Assembly (NCBI RefSeq): GCF_016905445.1
Contig: NZ_JAFEXF010000012.1
Span: forward strand, 1-64,000
Length of the DNA stretch: 64,000 bases
Source: Streptomyces sp. G44
GTDB taxonomy: Bacteria > Actinomycetota > Actinomycetes > Streptomycetales > Streptomycetaceae
Direction: 5' to 3'
The translations under genes were made by a program, and so were the position numbers. The notes under the pieces are model-generated. The model was not told the origin of the DNA, did no database searches, and saw nothing but the letters and a program-made list of their open reading frames with translations. Within the stretch, counting starts at the first letter, position 1; every line of letters starts with the position of its first letter. Positions 54,474 through 63,513 of the stretch are shown piece by piece.

Positions 54474-54630
54474 TCCGCCCTGTACACGTCTTTCGCGTTC
54501 ACCGCGCACCTCCTGGAGGCCTGCATCAACGCCTCGATCGGCACCGTCGGCGACGCCCTGGACAACGCGCTCATGGAATCCAAAATCGGCCTCTACAAGA
54601 CGGAGTTGATCAAGCCTCGCAAGCCCAGGC
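54474..54630 (+). pseudogene. IS3-family transposase (OrfB integrase core) remnant
   Basis: The frame contains YTSFAFTAHLLEACINASIG followed by TVGDALDNALMESKIGLYKT and ELIKPR, the characteristic DDE region near the catalytic Glu of IS3 OrfB. Both ends are missing. It abuts the IS30 remnant directly. From 54631 to 54851 I see no further gene. Confidence 0.75.
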
Positions 54631-54851
54631 ACGGCCTGGTGCGCGCCGAGGTCACCTCCCAGTTCAAGGGTGCCGACATGATGACTGTGTGTTTCAGGGA
54701 CATCCTCTTCGGCACTGGGACGTTGTGATCGCCCGAGGTACCGTCCCGGCCCGGGGCGCGGGGAGGACCATGTGCTCCAAGGCAACCTGTGGATGTTCGC
54801 GGACAGATCACCCACGTACAGGAAGACCCCGTCCTCAACCTTTTCGCAGCG

Positions 54852-56324
54852 TCACCCGCGCACTGCCCACCCCGTGTGGGAGACGGACGAGGCGGCACTG
54901 TCGATGGCATCGATCCCGGTGAGAGTGTCCCGCCATGCTTCACGCAATGCCTTCCGACGGCGATCGTCGACCATGGCTGCGTCGACACCCGTATCCGCGT
55001 CCAACGGCCACAACGAGTTCTCGTCGGCTGCGAGGCAGATCCGGGCGAGCAGGCTGCGGCGGACCAGGTCGCGCAACCGTTCTACGGCGTGCGCGATCGA
55101 TTCTCCGTCAGACAGACCGTCGGGAACGGTCGAAATCTTGCGGACCTCCTTGAGGAGGGTCTTCTCCGCCATGGCACCGCCGTGGACAAGCGTGGATCGG
55201 AGTCCGTAGATCACGCCCACGTCTTTGAAGATCTGCTCTGCTGGATCAAGGTCAGTGAACAGCAGCGTCGACGCACGGGTCTTCAAGCGGAGCGTGACGT
55301 CGTCTTTCTCCTTTCCGGACAACGTCGCTTCGAAGGCGGTCGCCAGATCGACGATCTGCTCGAACCAGTCGTGAGCATGGAAGGACAGAACAAACTTTTT
55401 AAGCGCCATTTCAAATGACGTGAATACCATGCCTGTTCGCGGCTGCTCGGCAGCGGCCCGGAGCCGCCCGAGCCCATCGACACGGCCGGCATCATCCGAG
55501 CTGAGGGTGATCACACGAGCGGCCAGTTGCGTCGGAGAGGCGAACCCGGGCCCCGCACCCCGGAAGCGGAGCACGGTGGGCTTGAACTCTCGGACCGTGT
55601 GCGTTTCCCCTTGGACTTCCAGCATCGACTCACTGGTGCCCGGCTTCAGTAGTCGTACCAGCACCATGAACCGCTCGATCCGCTGCGACAGCGGATCGGC
55701 CAGGTCGAACGGCGTCGAGCCACTTTCTCGCGCAACAACGACGCTCTCAGGCGGCGCGAATCCATAGGGTCGGTCTCGGCCGTAGGCGCTCACCGCCCCG
55801 GGGATCACCGCGGAGATGATTCGCTGCAACTCGCTGTCGTGGCTGGCTGCTTCGGAGATCACCGGCTCGACTCGGACGTTGGCGAACTCGACCGGCCGAC
55901 CATCTGCGGTGGCCATGTGGGAAACCACCCGGCAGCACGCCACCTCGTGAGTGTCTGCGTGAACTGCCTGGATCAGGTCACGCAGAGACTGCTCGGCGGC
56001 TGGTCCATCGGGACAGAACTCCTCCTGTGCACGCGTCAGTTGAGCGATGAACGTCTCCAGGAAACTGAAGATCAATCCGCCGGGGAACGCGCGCTCGTCG
56101 AGTGGCCGACCAGCGTCGAACCGAGGATGAGAAGCGGTAATCGCATCTTCAAGCGCACGGTATTCGGCCAGCGGCGTCACCGAGCCCCCGAAGTAGTCGC
56201 GCCCCACCCTCAGGTACGGGTGAAAGCGCGGCGGCGGAACGACCCGCTCTCTCCGCAGCCGATCCCATGACGCCGCCAGAAATGCTTGCCCTGTGTTTCG
56301 CAGTAGGTTATCGATGTCGTTCAC
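54852..56324 (-). CDS. ApeA-like HEPN-domain protein
   Basis: 490 aa from a GTG at 56324. The C-terminal third matches the HEPN_Apea pattern: FEMALKKFVLSFHAHDWFEQ with TAFEATLSGKEKDDVTLRLK, then GVIYGLRSTLVHGG, an R-x4-H ribonuclease motif (Arg near 373, His near 378). The N-terminal two thirds are a unique alpha/beta region (HADTHEVACCRVVSHMATAD and similar). It is divergent from the SIR2-STAND gene with only 126 nt between the starts. A role as an abortive-infection RNase is inferred from the motif and its defence-island location. It could be independent of the NTPase. Confidence 0.7.
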   Translation of the reverse strand: MNDIDNLLRNTGQAFLAASWDRLRRERVVPPPRFHPYLRVGRDYFGGSVTPLAEYRALEDAITASHPRFDAGRPLDERAFPGGLIFSFLETFIAQLTRAQEEFCPDGPAAEQSLRDLIQAVHADTHEVACCRVVSHMATADGRPVEFANVRVEPVISEAASHDSELQRIISAVIPGAVSAYGRDRPYGFAPPESVVVARESGSTPFDLADPLSQRIERFMVLVRLLKPGTSESMLEVQGETHTVREFKPTVLRFRGAGPGFASPTQLAARVITLSSDDAGRVDGLGRLRAAAEQPRTGMVFTSFEMALKKFVLSFHAHDWFEQIVDLATAFEATLSGKEKDDVTLRLKTRASTLLFTDLDPAEQIFKDVGVIYGLRSTLVHGGAMAEKTLLKEVRKISTVPDGLSDGESIAHAVERLRDLVRRSLLARICLAADENSLWPLDADTGVDAAMVDDRRRKALREAWRDTLTGIDAIDSAASSVSHTGWAVRG

Positions 56325-56450
56325 TCACCCAGCATGGAGGACCGCGTCGCAGAAGGCCCTGTCAGTGCCATGGTCGACAATGGAGGGCATGCGAGGACTT
56401 CCACTCAGTAGCGAACCTTCCTGCTGCCCGTCGACATCCAGGTTGAGCCG

Positions 56451-59400
56451 ATGAACACCGATGCCGCACACCGCATCGCGCAGTTGGGCAGTCGTCTGGG
56501 ACTCGGCGTCGTCGCCGTCGTCGGGGCCGGACTGTCTCTCTCCGCCCGGTACCCGACCAGCGCCGGTCTCGCCGCACTGCTGTGGGACGCCGTCGACGCC
56601 GACCCTGCTGCCCGAGCGGACCTCGCTGCCGAACTCGGCAAGGCAGACATGCCGACGAAACTGCTGGTCGGCGACAATGGTGACCACTGGGACCCAGCGT
56701 GGCGCGCCGTCGAAGGATCACCGGCTGCCCGGCAGCGCTTCCAGCAGGAGATGGCCAACCTCGACCGGCATCGCAGCGCACAGCCGTCCGCCGCCCACGA
56801 AGCCCTCGCCGCCCTGATCCACGCCGGTGTCGTCGAGTGCGTCGTCTCGCTCAACTGGGATACCGCCCTCGAATCCGCCTACCGCCGCCAATACGGAACC
56901 GGCATTCCCGACGGCCTCCTGTTCAAGCCGCACGGCGACGCAGCCGATCCGCAGCAACCCTGGATGCTCCCGCACCTGCCCGGCACCCTCGGCCCCGACC
57001 TCCGGGACCGTATCCGCAGCCTGGTCGCAGACCACCCCCGTACGCTTCTCATCGTCGGCTACTCAGAACGCGACACCGTCGTCGTGGACCAGCTCATCGC
57101 ACCGCTGGACCAGGGTTGGCGGGTCTGCCGCATGGGACCCGACGTCTCGGGCAGCGACGACATCCCCGCCGTGGCCGACACCGCACTTCCCGCCCTCGCC
57201 AACGGAACGCGCCAGCGAGAGGCCACATCGGCATGGCACACGGTCCCCTTCAGCGGCAGACACGACATCAGCCACGCCTTGGCCGGTGAGCGCCTCGGCC
57301 CCTCCGACGTCGAGGCCTGTCCCCGCCTTCCCGAGGTCGCGCTCCTCGTCGACGCGTTGCGCCGCGATCACGCCGTCGTACTCAACGGAGACAGCGGCTG
57401 TGGCAAGTCCATCACCGCCTACCAGGCGTTGAGCGACCTCCTCGAAGACGGCTACGAAGTGCTGCGACTGCGCGATGACGCCCGCAAGCGTGGCCTTCGG
57501 CAATGGATGGCAGACCTGTCCCTGTACCCGCACCGCAAGGCACTCCTGGTCGACGACGCCCAGGACCTGCCCGCAGACCTGGTTCGCGAACTGGCCGAGA
57601 CGGCCACCGCAGATCAGCTCGTACTGGTCGTCGGCGTGGATCACGTCGCCGGCGGCGTCACCACCTACCGCATCAGCAACATCGCTGCGGTCGGAGCGCT
57701 CGCCCGCGACATGCAAGAACGCGCGGACGAAATCCTGCCCAAGATCCGCGCGCTGGACGACTTCGTTGGCAACCTGGCAGGCGACGAACTGTTGATGAAC
57801 CGGATAGAGGAAGCCTCCACGAAGGACTCCGCCTGGCTCTTCTTCTACACCCTCACAGGCGGCTGGCGGCGCACCGAACGCGACGCACTCGACCTGCGCG
57901 GCCATGACCGCGCCGACCTGCTCCTGCTGGCCCTCGCCATTGCTCAGATCGCCGGCGTCGATGCTGGCGTGACCACCGACAGCCTCGCCCCGTACGCCCG
58001 TCAGCTCGGCCGGGACCGCGCGTGGATCGACCGAAGCCTTGCCATCCTGCGGGACAAGCGGCTCATCACCCGGAACGACGGAGTCCTGCGCTGCGCGCAC
58101 CTCAGGTCCGCATGGGCACTGATCAGGTGGATGCTGCACCCTCCGCGCTACTCCCACACACCGCCCCAACCCGTCACGATCCCGCCGATCGAGTCAGCAG
58201 CCGAAACCCCAGCGCCGCCGCTCCCGCCTCCCATACGCCGGACCGAGCGGCCCCGAGCCGTGCTGCCGGACCACCATGTCCAAGCCGACCGGAAGACCGC
58301 TGCAGCGTTCTTCCGCCTTACCCTGGACTCATCCCACACACCGCTGCGTGGCGCGGCATGGCTGATCGGACGCAACCACGACAGCGAGTCACGGTGGGTA
58401 CTCAACCAGTACGACGTTCTGCACCGTCCGCGCATCCACGCACTGGCCGAACGTGCGCTCGCCACACCGGCCGGACCAGATGCGGCCATGGCCGCCCAGC
58501 TCCTCGAAAATCTCCTGAGCCCGTACGAAGACGACTGCCTCGACCTGATCCGCGACCATCACGGCCGGGTCCTCGAATGGGTACGCGGTGTCACCCCGGA
58601 AAACGGCTGGGCGATCGGTGACTTGATCAACGCGCTGGCGAACGACGACCGCGCTTTCACCGAGAAACTCCTGGCCGATGTCGACCCGCACGCCCTCGCT
58701 CGACTGATCCCCGACGGCGGATGGCCACATGTCTACTCCACCACCCGCGCCGTCGACCGGATCACCCAGGCAGCAGGCATGCCCCTCATCACCCGCGTCG
58801 GCCACGCCTACGCCCCGGAGGCCTTCTACGCTCTCGCCGCCAACCCACCGGCAGACATCCATGCCGTCGACGAACTCCTCAGCGTCCTGGCCTACACACA
58901 GCGTGACCTCGGACTCGAAGTCTTCAACCAGCTGACACCCCACCTGGCTACCGCGATCTCCCGCAACCCTCCGGCCGAGTCCCAGAAGATGTTCCGCACC
59001 TGGGCATTTCTCCTGGGGTTCGCCCCTCACTTCCTGCGGGGCCGGCACGTGCCCGACCCGGCAGCCCGCCGACACGCCAAGAAGTTCGTGCGCACACTCG
59101 ATGCCGATCGGTTCGCCAGAACGCTGTCGCACCCTGCCGCAGACCTCACCTGGGAGAACTTCTGTGGCTTCGTCGAGGCTATGAAAGAAATTGACCCGAC
59201 CAGCGTGAAAACGATCGTCAGCCGTATAGACGTGGCCGAACTCGCGGCGGAATTCGAGCAGAGCCTGCCGACACCATCACGATGCCACCTGTACGCGGTC
59301 GAGGTCCTCCGTGAACACCGGCCGGACGAGGCGCAGGAACTCCTCGAACGGTTCGAGGCACGCTACGCCGCCATCGATGTCTTCCTCGCATACATGGCGC

Positions 59401-59843
59401 CCAAGATGACAATCCGGCTGTTGCGGCGCGGCGTTCCTCTTGACCTCAGGCTTCGTAGCCACGACTGGGAGATCGCAGCCACTGTAGTGGACAGCATCGC
59501 CGCGCACGATCCGCATACCGCGTCCGAACTCGCCGAGGCCAATCGCCCCGGCTTCATCGCCGGGCTCTCCTCGAAGTCCACGGATCCGTTCGAAGGCCTC
59601 TCGGCGTGGATCCGCGCCAGCGACAAGCACGCTCCCGGTCTCGTGGACGAAGTGCTGCGCCAGCTTCCCGCGGACGCTGTCACGGCCTGGGCATCCGAGC
59701 TCAGAAAGAAGGACCGCAAACGCGAGATCACCCCCCTCGTGCATCGTGCTGCGGCGTCTGACGGACCGGCCGCAGCCGAAGCGCACGAACTCATCCGGCG
59801 TTTCCCCAGCCTGCAACGCCAGAGGAAGGAGCCCTCACCCTGA
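56451..59843 (+). CDS. SIR2-STAND NTPase, candidate NAD-depleting antiphage protein (Avs5/DSR-like)
   Basis: 1130 aa. The N-terminal SIR2 domain has VAVVGAGLS (GAG 25-27), NWDTALES (N135, D137), KPHGD (159-163) and LLIVGYSERD (203-208). A STAND-type P-loop domain follows: Walker A NGDSGCGKS (312-320) and Walker B ALLVDDAQ (364-371). The C-terminal two thirds are helical repeats suited to target sensing. Known SIR2-STAND and DSR proteins hydrolyse NAD+ after recognising a phage protein and so abort infection. This assignment rests on architecture. It is divergent from the HEPN gene. Confidence 0.82.
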   Translation: MNTDAAHRIAQLGSRLGLGVVAVVGAGLSLSARYPTSAGLAALLWDAVDADPAARADLAAELGKADMPTKLLVGDNGDHWDPAWRAVEGSPAARQRFQQEMANLDRHRSAQPSAAHEALAALIHAGVVECVVSLNWDTALESAYRRQYGTGIPDGLLFKPHGDAADPQQPWMLPHLPGTLGPDLRDRIRSLVADHPRTLLIVGYSERDTVVVDQLIAPLDQGWRVCRMGPDVSGSDDIPAVADTALPALANGTRQREATSAWHTVPFSGRHDISHALAGERLGPSDVEACPRLPEVALLVDALRRDHAVVLNGDSGCGKSITAYQALSDLLEDGYEVLRLRDDARKRGLRQWMADLSLYPHRKALLVDDAQDLPADLVRELAETATADQLVLVVGVDHVAGGVTTYRISNIAAVGALARDMQERADEILPKIRALDDFVGNLAGDELLMNRIEEASTKDSAWLFFYTLTGGWRRTERDALDLRGHDRADLLLLALAIAQIAGVDAGVTTDSLAPYARQLGRDRAWIDRSLAILRDKRLITRNDGVLRCAHLRSAWALIRWMLHPPRYSHTPPQPVTIPPIESAAETPAPPLPPPIRRTERPRAVLPDHHVQADRKTAAAFFRLTLDSSHTPLRGAAWLIGRNHDSESRWVLNQYDVLHRPRIHALAERALATPAGPDAAMAAQLLENLLSPYEDDCLDLIRDHHGRVLEWVRGVTPENGWAIGDLINALANDDRAFTEKLLADVDPHALARLIPDGGWPHVYSTTRAVDRITQAAGMPLITRVGHAYAPEAFYALAANPPADIHAVDELLSVLAYTQRDLGLEVFNQLTPHLATAISRNPPAESQKMFRTWAFLLGFAPHFLRGRHVPDPAARRHAKKFVRTLDADRFARTLSHPAADLTWENFCGFVEAMKEIDPTSVKTIVSRIDVAELAAEFEQSLPTPSRCHLYAVEVLREHRPDEAQELLERFEARYAAIDVFLAYMAPKMTIRLLRRGVPLDLRLRSHDWEIAATVVDSIAAHDPHTASELAEANRPGFIAGLSSKSTDPFEGLSAWIRASDKHAPGLVDEVLRQLPADAVTAWASELRKKDRKREITPLVHRAAASDGPAAAEAHELIRRFPSLQRQRKEPSP

Positions 59844-60157
59844 CGGTACGCCGGTGGCGTCCCCTGAAGGACACTGTTGGCGAATTCGGTGCTAGTCGGG
59901 TCAGATGCGGGTTAAGCGTGCGGTCCTGGTGGGGGGCGAGCGGTGTTTCGGTGAGCCATGCGTCGGTGCGGATGACCACGGCCTGCGAGGCGATCCGGTG
60001 ATTGACCGGCGCTCCGACCTTCGCCCACCTCCTCCGTGATCTTGGGCGGCCGGGAGCTGCCCGAGGTCGTCATGAGGCGATCGCATCCGGGCGACCAGCA
60101 ACCCAGGGCATCCCTTGTCGGGGTTGGCCCGGGGATCCGTCCGGCCTGCCTCGTCCC
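59844..60157. other. Intergenic region without a supported gene
   Basis: 314 nt between the SIR2-STAND stop and the end of the broken helicase. Short overlapping frames exist on both strands but none has a start signal or recognisable sequence. Confidence 0.4.
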
Positions 60158-60691
60158 TCATTCGCCACCCACCACCGTATCCCCGTCGAACCGCAGCGAC
60201 GTGATCCGCGACTCGCCGACCCACTCCCGGAGGGTGTCCAGTGCAGCGGGCTCAAGTTTCGTGGTGAAGAGGATGGCCAGGTGCTCTCTGGCCCGTGAGC
60301 ATGCCACGTAGAACAGGTTGCGCGCCCTGATGAACGCCCAGTTCCTTGTCCATCAGTTCGTCACGCCGGGAGAAGTTAGCCAGCATCTCGGGGATCTGGA
60401 ATCGGGGGTGTCCCTTGCTGACCACGGCGAGGGCCCGGTTGAACTCCAGTCCCTTGACTCCGTGTTGTGTGGCGAAGGGCGTGCCGCCGCCGAGGTGCTC
60501 GTTCAACGCCAGCAACTCCGCGTACGGCACCTGGCGCAGTTGTTGGTACTCCTTCGACCGCACCACCGCCCGGGCTTCGGCCTTGTCGTCACTCACAGCC
60601 TGCGGGTCGGTGCCGGATGGTGACACGGCCTTCCGGTGACGCTCGCGCACCTTCCCCAGGCCATCGAAGAGCTGCTGCTCAAAACAGAGGT
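60158..60691 (-). pseudogene. UvrD-like helicase pseudogene, C-terminal part
   Basis: Reading leftwards from the ISKra4 element: LCFEQQLFDGLGKVRERHRK, then TPFATQHGVKGLEFNRALAV (motif V region), FSRRDELMDKELG, a one-base frameshift near 60338, then ARNLFYVACSRAREHLAILF with TTKLEPAALDTLREWVG and the stop at 60158. YVACSRA is motif VI of UvrD helicases. The N-terminal part lies beyond the insertion at 63514-64000. Partner genes of such helicases (for example OLD-type nucleases) would lie outside the window. Confidence 0.82.
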
Positions 60692-60722
60692 GGGTTCGGA
60701 TCCTTTCAAGTGACGGTCGGGA

Positions 60723-62198
60723 TCAGGCGGTGAGCCTGTAGTTCTGCGGGTCTGGGCTGGGGTAGAGACGTTGATGTTCGCGGGTCGCGTGGAAGGTCCA
60801 GTAGTCCTCGAAGTCGCCATTCGTGATCAACACGCGGAGTCGAAGGACGGCTTCGGCGCCTTCGACGGCGCCGGTGGCGATCGGCCAGCCGGCCGCGAGG
60901 GCGGTGTCGTAGCGAAGCTGGTCGAGGTGCCCGGTGAGGTAGCGGGCACAGGTGAGGATGGCATCGCGGCGGGTGGCGGGAAGCTGTTCGGCTGTGGCCT
61001 GGACGGTCATCTCGGTGGCGGCGCGTTCGGCGTGTCCGGCGAGGATCGCGGTGAGTTTGTCTGCGGCCCAGGTCTCGGCCTCGCGGCTGCCGGGCGGGTG
61101 GAAGGCGTGCGCGGCGGTCCAGCAGTATTCGGCGACGTGCACGAAGTCGAGCAGGACGTGAGGGTGGATGCCGCAACGGGCGGCTTCGTCCTGGATCAGA
61201 TCGAGTTGGTGGCGGGCACCGTCGACGAGCACGATCCAGTCCCGCAGATGCTGCGGGTCACGGGATGCGGCCTGGGCGAAGGCGTCGGCGACGACCTGCT
61301 TCGGGGGACGGATCACCGAGGCGGTGCACCATTTCCGCTCTGCTCTCGGGCCCGGCCGGGTCGGCCGGGCTTCGCTGCGGCCGCCGGGCGGGTGGATGAT
61401 GTCGTGCGGGCGGCGTGGGGCCGGAACGACGTCGAAGACGCAGGCCACCGTTGCCATGCGCTTGCGGTTGGGCTTCTCGCCCGGGGCCAGACAGCCGCGT
61501 CGCCCGGCCGCCGCACTCTTGGCTGCGGCCCGTCGGGTGGCTTCGCGCAGGGCTTCGGGGCGCATGACTATGCCCTTGCCGTCGACCTGGATGATCAGCG
61601 GCATCTCACGGGTGCACGGAGTGGGAATCTTCGCCGTGTAGTAGGCGGCGATGTCGATGGCTGAGGCGACCACCAGTTCTTTGAGGCGACGCTTGCCCAA
61701 CACTCTGCCGCACTGTCGCTCGATCGCGGCGCTGGCCTGGTCGAACGAGCCTCGGACAGCTTCCAGAACCGCGAGCCGGGCCAGGCCGCGGGAGTGCCGG
61801 CCAGCGGGCAGCGACAGCTTCTCGTCCGCCGGATGCACGTTGGCAACCCCGCGGCCGCGATAGGCGATCCGGGTCACCCGAACCGGCCCGAACACGCAGG
61901 TCAGCAGGCGTCGGTGACCGCGCTCCCACCAGGTGCGAGGCTGCCCTTCCGGACCGAGTACCAGCGGCTGCCCTTCATCCGCGCGCAGCGTGACTTCCTC
62001 CTTCCGGGCTCGGTGATCGAGGTGGTTCTGCATCAACTGCCGCAGCAGTTCGCGTCCCAACTGTTCGATATGGGCTTCGAGTTCGTCGTGAGGCAAGTTC
62101 GCCGCCGGGCCGTCGGCCAGCGTCGAGATGAGGCGTTCGAAGGCTTCACGGGAGGCCAAGTACGGATCAGGTTCGGGTAAGGCGTCGTACGGTTCCAT
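60723..62198 (-). CDS. ISKra4-family transposase
   Basis: 491 aa. The family layout is clear: a helical N-terminal region (FERLISTLADGPAANLPHDE), the ARKEEVTLRADEGQPL and TCVFGPVRVTRIAYRGRG segments, candidate catalytic Asp residues in LIIQVDGKGIVMRPE and VLVDGARHQLDLIQDE, and Glu in ATGAVEGAEAVLR near the C terminus. LLDFVHVAEYCWTAAHAFHP is a further conserved block. The gene is intact and is preceded by GAAGAAGAG. The stop lies only 31 nt from the left end of the element. Confidence 0.9.
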   Translation of the reverse strand: MEPYDALPEPDPYLASREAFERLISTLADGPAANLPHDELEAHIEQLGRELLRQLMQNHLDHRARKEEVTLRADEGQPLVLGPEGQPRTWWERGHRRLLTCVFGPVRVTRIAYRGRGVANVHPADEKLSLPAGRHSRGLARLAVLEAVRGSFDQASAAIERQCGRVLGKRRLKELVVASAIDIAAYYTAKIPTPCTREMPLIIQVDGKGIVMRPEALREATRRAAAKSAAAGRRGCLAPGEKPNRKRMATVACVFDVVPAPRRPHDIIHPPGGRSEARPTRPGPRAERKWCTASVIRPPKQVVADAFAQAASRDPQHLRDWIVLVDGARHQLDLIQDEAARCGIHPHVLLDFVHVAEYCWTAAHAFHPPGSREAETWAADKLTAILAGHAERAATEMTVQATAEQLPATRRDAILTCARYLTGHLDQLRYDTALAAGWPIATGAVEGAEAVLRLRVLITNGDFEDYWTFHATREHQRLYPSPDPQNYRLTA

Positions 62199-62267
62199 CG
62201 AGGGCTCTTCTTCGGCAGTGATTCGTTTTGGTTGGCACCTACGAATTTACGGAGAAGAGCCCCTTGG

Positions 62268-62786
62268 TCACTGAGAGTTGATGTGGTCGCGTCCTGGGCC
62301 CTGGCGAGCGAGGGTGAACTGTCCCGGCGTGGCCTCGTCCAGCCAGCCGCGTTCCACCAGACGCTTCAGTTTTCCCCGGGTCCCCTCGATCTTCCCGGTC
62401 GTCGCAGGCAGGCCGATCCGCGGCACGATCTGTTTGGCCTGCACCGGTCCCGGGGCATCAGCGGTGATCTCCACGATGTCCCGGTAGACATCCGGCAACA
62501 CCGCGACGACCAGGCCCTCACGCCACGGCGGCACCATCATCACCCCGACGCCATGAGGCACCGACGTCACGTTGGTCTCCGGCGCAATTCCTGCCGGAGC
62601 ATCCGGTTCGGCCTCCGCGGCCGACAGTTCCGCCAGCACCTGTGTGACGGTCTCCCGCTTGATCTCCAACCGTGACCGCGCCTTCTCCAACCGCAAGGCC
62701 AACGCCGCGGCCTCCGTCTGGAGTTCCTCGACATGCCGCCGAGCTGCAGCCTCCCGTGCCTGAAGCTCTTCCGGCAAAGACACCAT
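62268..62786 (-). CDS. Coiled-coil passenger protein of the ISKra4 element
   Basis: 172 aa with a strong GGAGG upstream of the ATG. Residues 1-60 are a charged coiled coil (LPEELQAREAAARRHVEELQ, with LEKARSRLEIKRETVTQVLA). The C-terminal half resembles a winged helix (DIVEITADAPGPVQAKQIVP, RGKLKRLVERGWLDE). It lies 69 nt upstream of the transposase on the same strand and probably shares its transcript. A DNA-binding accessory or regulatory role is an inference. Confidence 0.65.
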   Translation of the reverse strand: MVSLPEELQAREAAARRHVEELQTEAAALALRLEKARSRLEIKRETVTQVLAELSAAEAEPDAPAGIAPETNVTSVPHGVGVMMVPPWREGLVVAVLPDVYRDIVEITADAPGPVQAKQIVPRIGLPATTGKIEGTRGKLKRLVERGWLDEATPGQFTLARQGPGRDHINSQ

Positions 62787-62941
62787 GGCTCCCCACCTCC
62801 ACTCTGCAACGGTAGAAGCAAGCCGCCATCTCCCACGCTGTCAATGAGGGTCTTCCCAGGTCAGCCGCCCCGAGAGGAAGCACATCCGAAACCGTTGGCG
62901 CCGACGCGACGGGGATGCAAGGCTGCCGTCCCCAGGCACCG

Positions 62942-63466
62942 ATGACGAAGGCCCAGATGACGCACGACGAGGCACTCAAGCAGCTCAGCCACCTTGCGCG
63001 CGAGAGGGCATTCGGACGGCACGTCGGATCCGACCGCCTCATTCAGGCCGGGCTGGACGCCCTGATCGCCGACGTCGAGAGCCCTTCACTCGCCCTGCTG
63101 GCGGGACTCCTTCGCAGCGAGGAGCCCGAAGCACCCGCGCTCTTCGACCAGGTACTGGAGGAACTGGGGCTCGCCTTTCACCCGCCGGCCGACCCCCAGG
63201 CCGCGAAGTGGGCGATGGCCCAATGGATCGCCGGCCAGATCGCGGACGGCTCGCTCGACCCGGCCGCCGGGACACACCTCATCTGGGCAGACATCGCTTA
63301 CGACCTCGGATATCCAGAGGCCCTGCAATCTCTCGTTTCCTGCGCGATCAATCTGGACGGCTGGGAGGAGAGCTGGGGTGTCTCTCGCGAAGAGCTCAGC
63401 CGGGAAGCAGTCGAGGCTGCCAACCAGTTCCTGAGCAATCGACCCAGACACGACGACCAACCCTGA
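62942..63466 (+). CDS. Hypothetical passenger protein inside the ISKra4 element
   Basis: 174 aa from the ATG at 62942, or 169 aa from the ATG at 62957. Predicted soluble and helical: EALKQLSHLARERAFGRHVG, SLALLAGLLRSEEPEAPALF and AAKWAMAQWIAGQIADGSLD are typical stretches. It reads towards the right terminal repeat, opposite to the transposase, and ends 20 nt before that repeat. Not part of the transposition machinery that I recognise; probably cargo acquired by the element. Confidence 0.6.
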   Translation: MTKAQMTHDEALKQLSHLARERAFGRHVGSDRLIQAGLDALIADVESPSLALLAGLLRSEEPEAPALFDQVLEELGLAFHPPADPQAAKWAMAQWIAGQIADGSLDPAAGTHLIWADIAYDLGYPEALQSLVSCAINLDGWEESWGVSREELSREAVEAANQFLSNRPRHDDQP

Positions 63467-63513
63467 CCCGCAGGTCACGCGTAGTCGACCGTCACTTCAA
63501 AGGATCCGCACCC

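Larger units (their letters stand above)
60692..63513. mobile_element. ISKra4-family element with 28-bp terminal repeats, 9-bp target duplication and passenger genes
   Basis: The terminal repeats 60691-60718 and 63487-63514 match in 26 of 28 positions as reverse complements (shared core GGATCCTTT-AAGTGACGGTC). The 9-bp AACAGAGGT stands on both sides (60683-60691 and 63514-63522). Inside are a transposase and a coiled-coil gene on the minus strand and an unrelated gene on the plus strand. Deleting the element and one copy of the 9 bp restores the helicase frame, which fixes the boundaries to the base. Confidence 0.88.

Noticed and set aside
57063-58169. A 368-codon minus-strand frame
   Set aside because: Antisense to the SIR2-STAND gene, whose motifs are intact on the plus strand.
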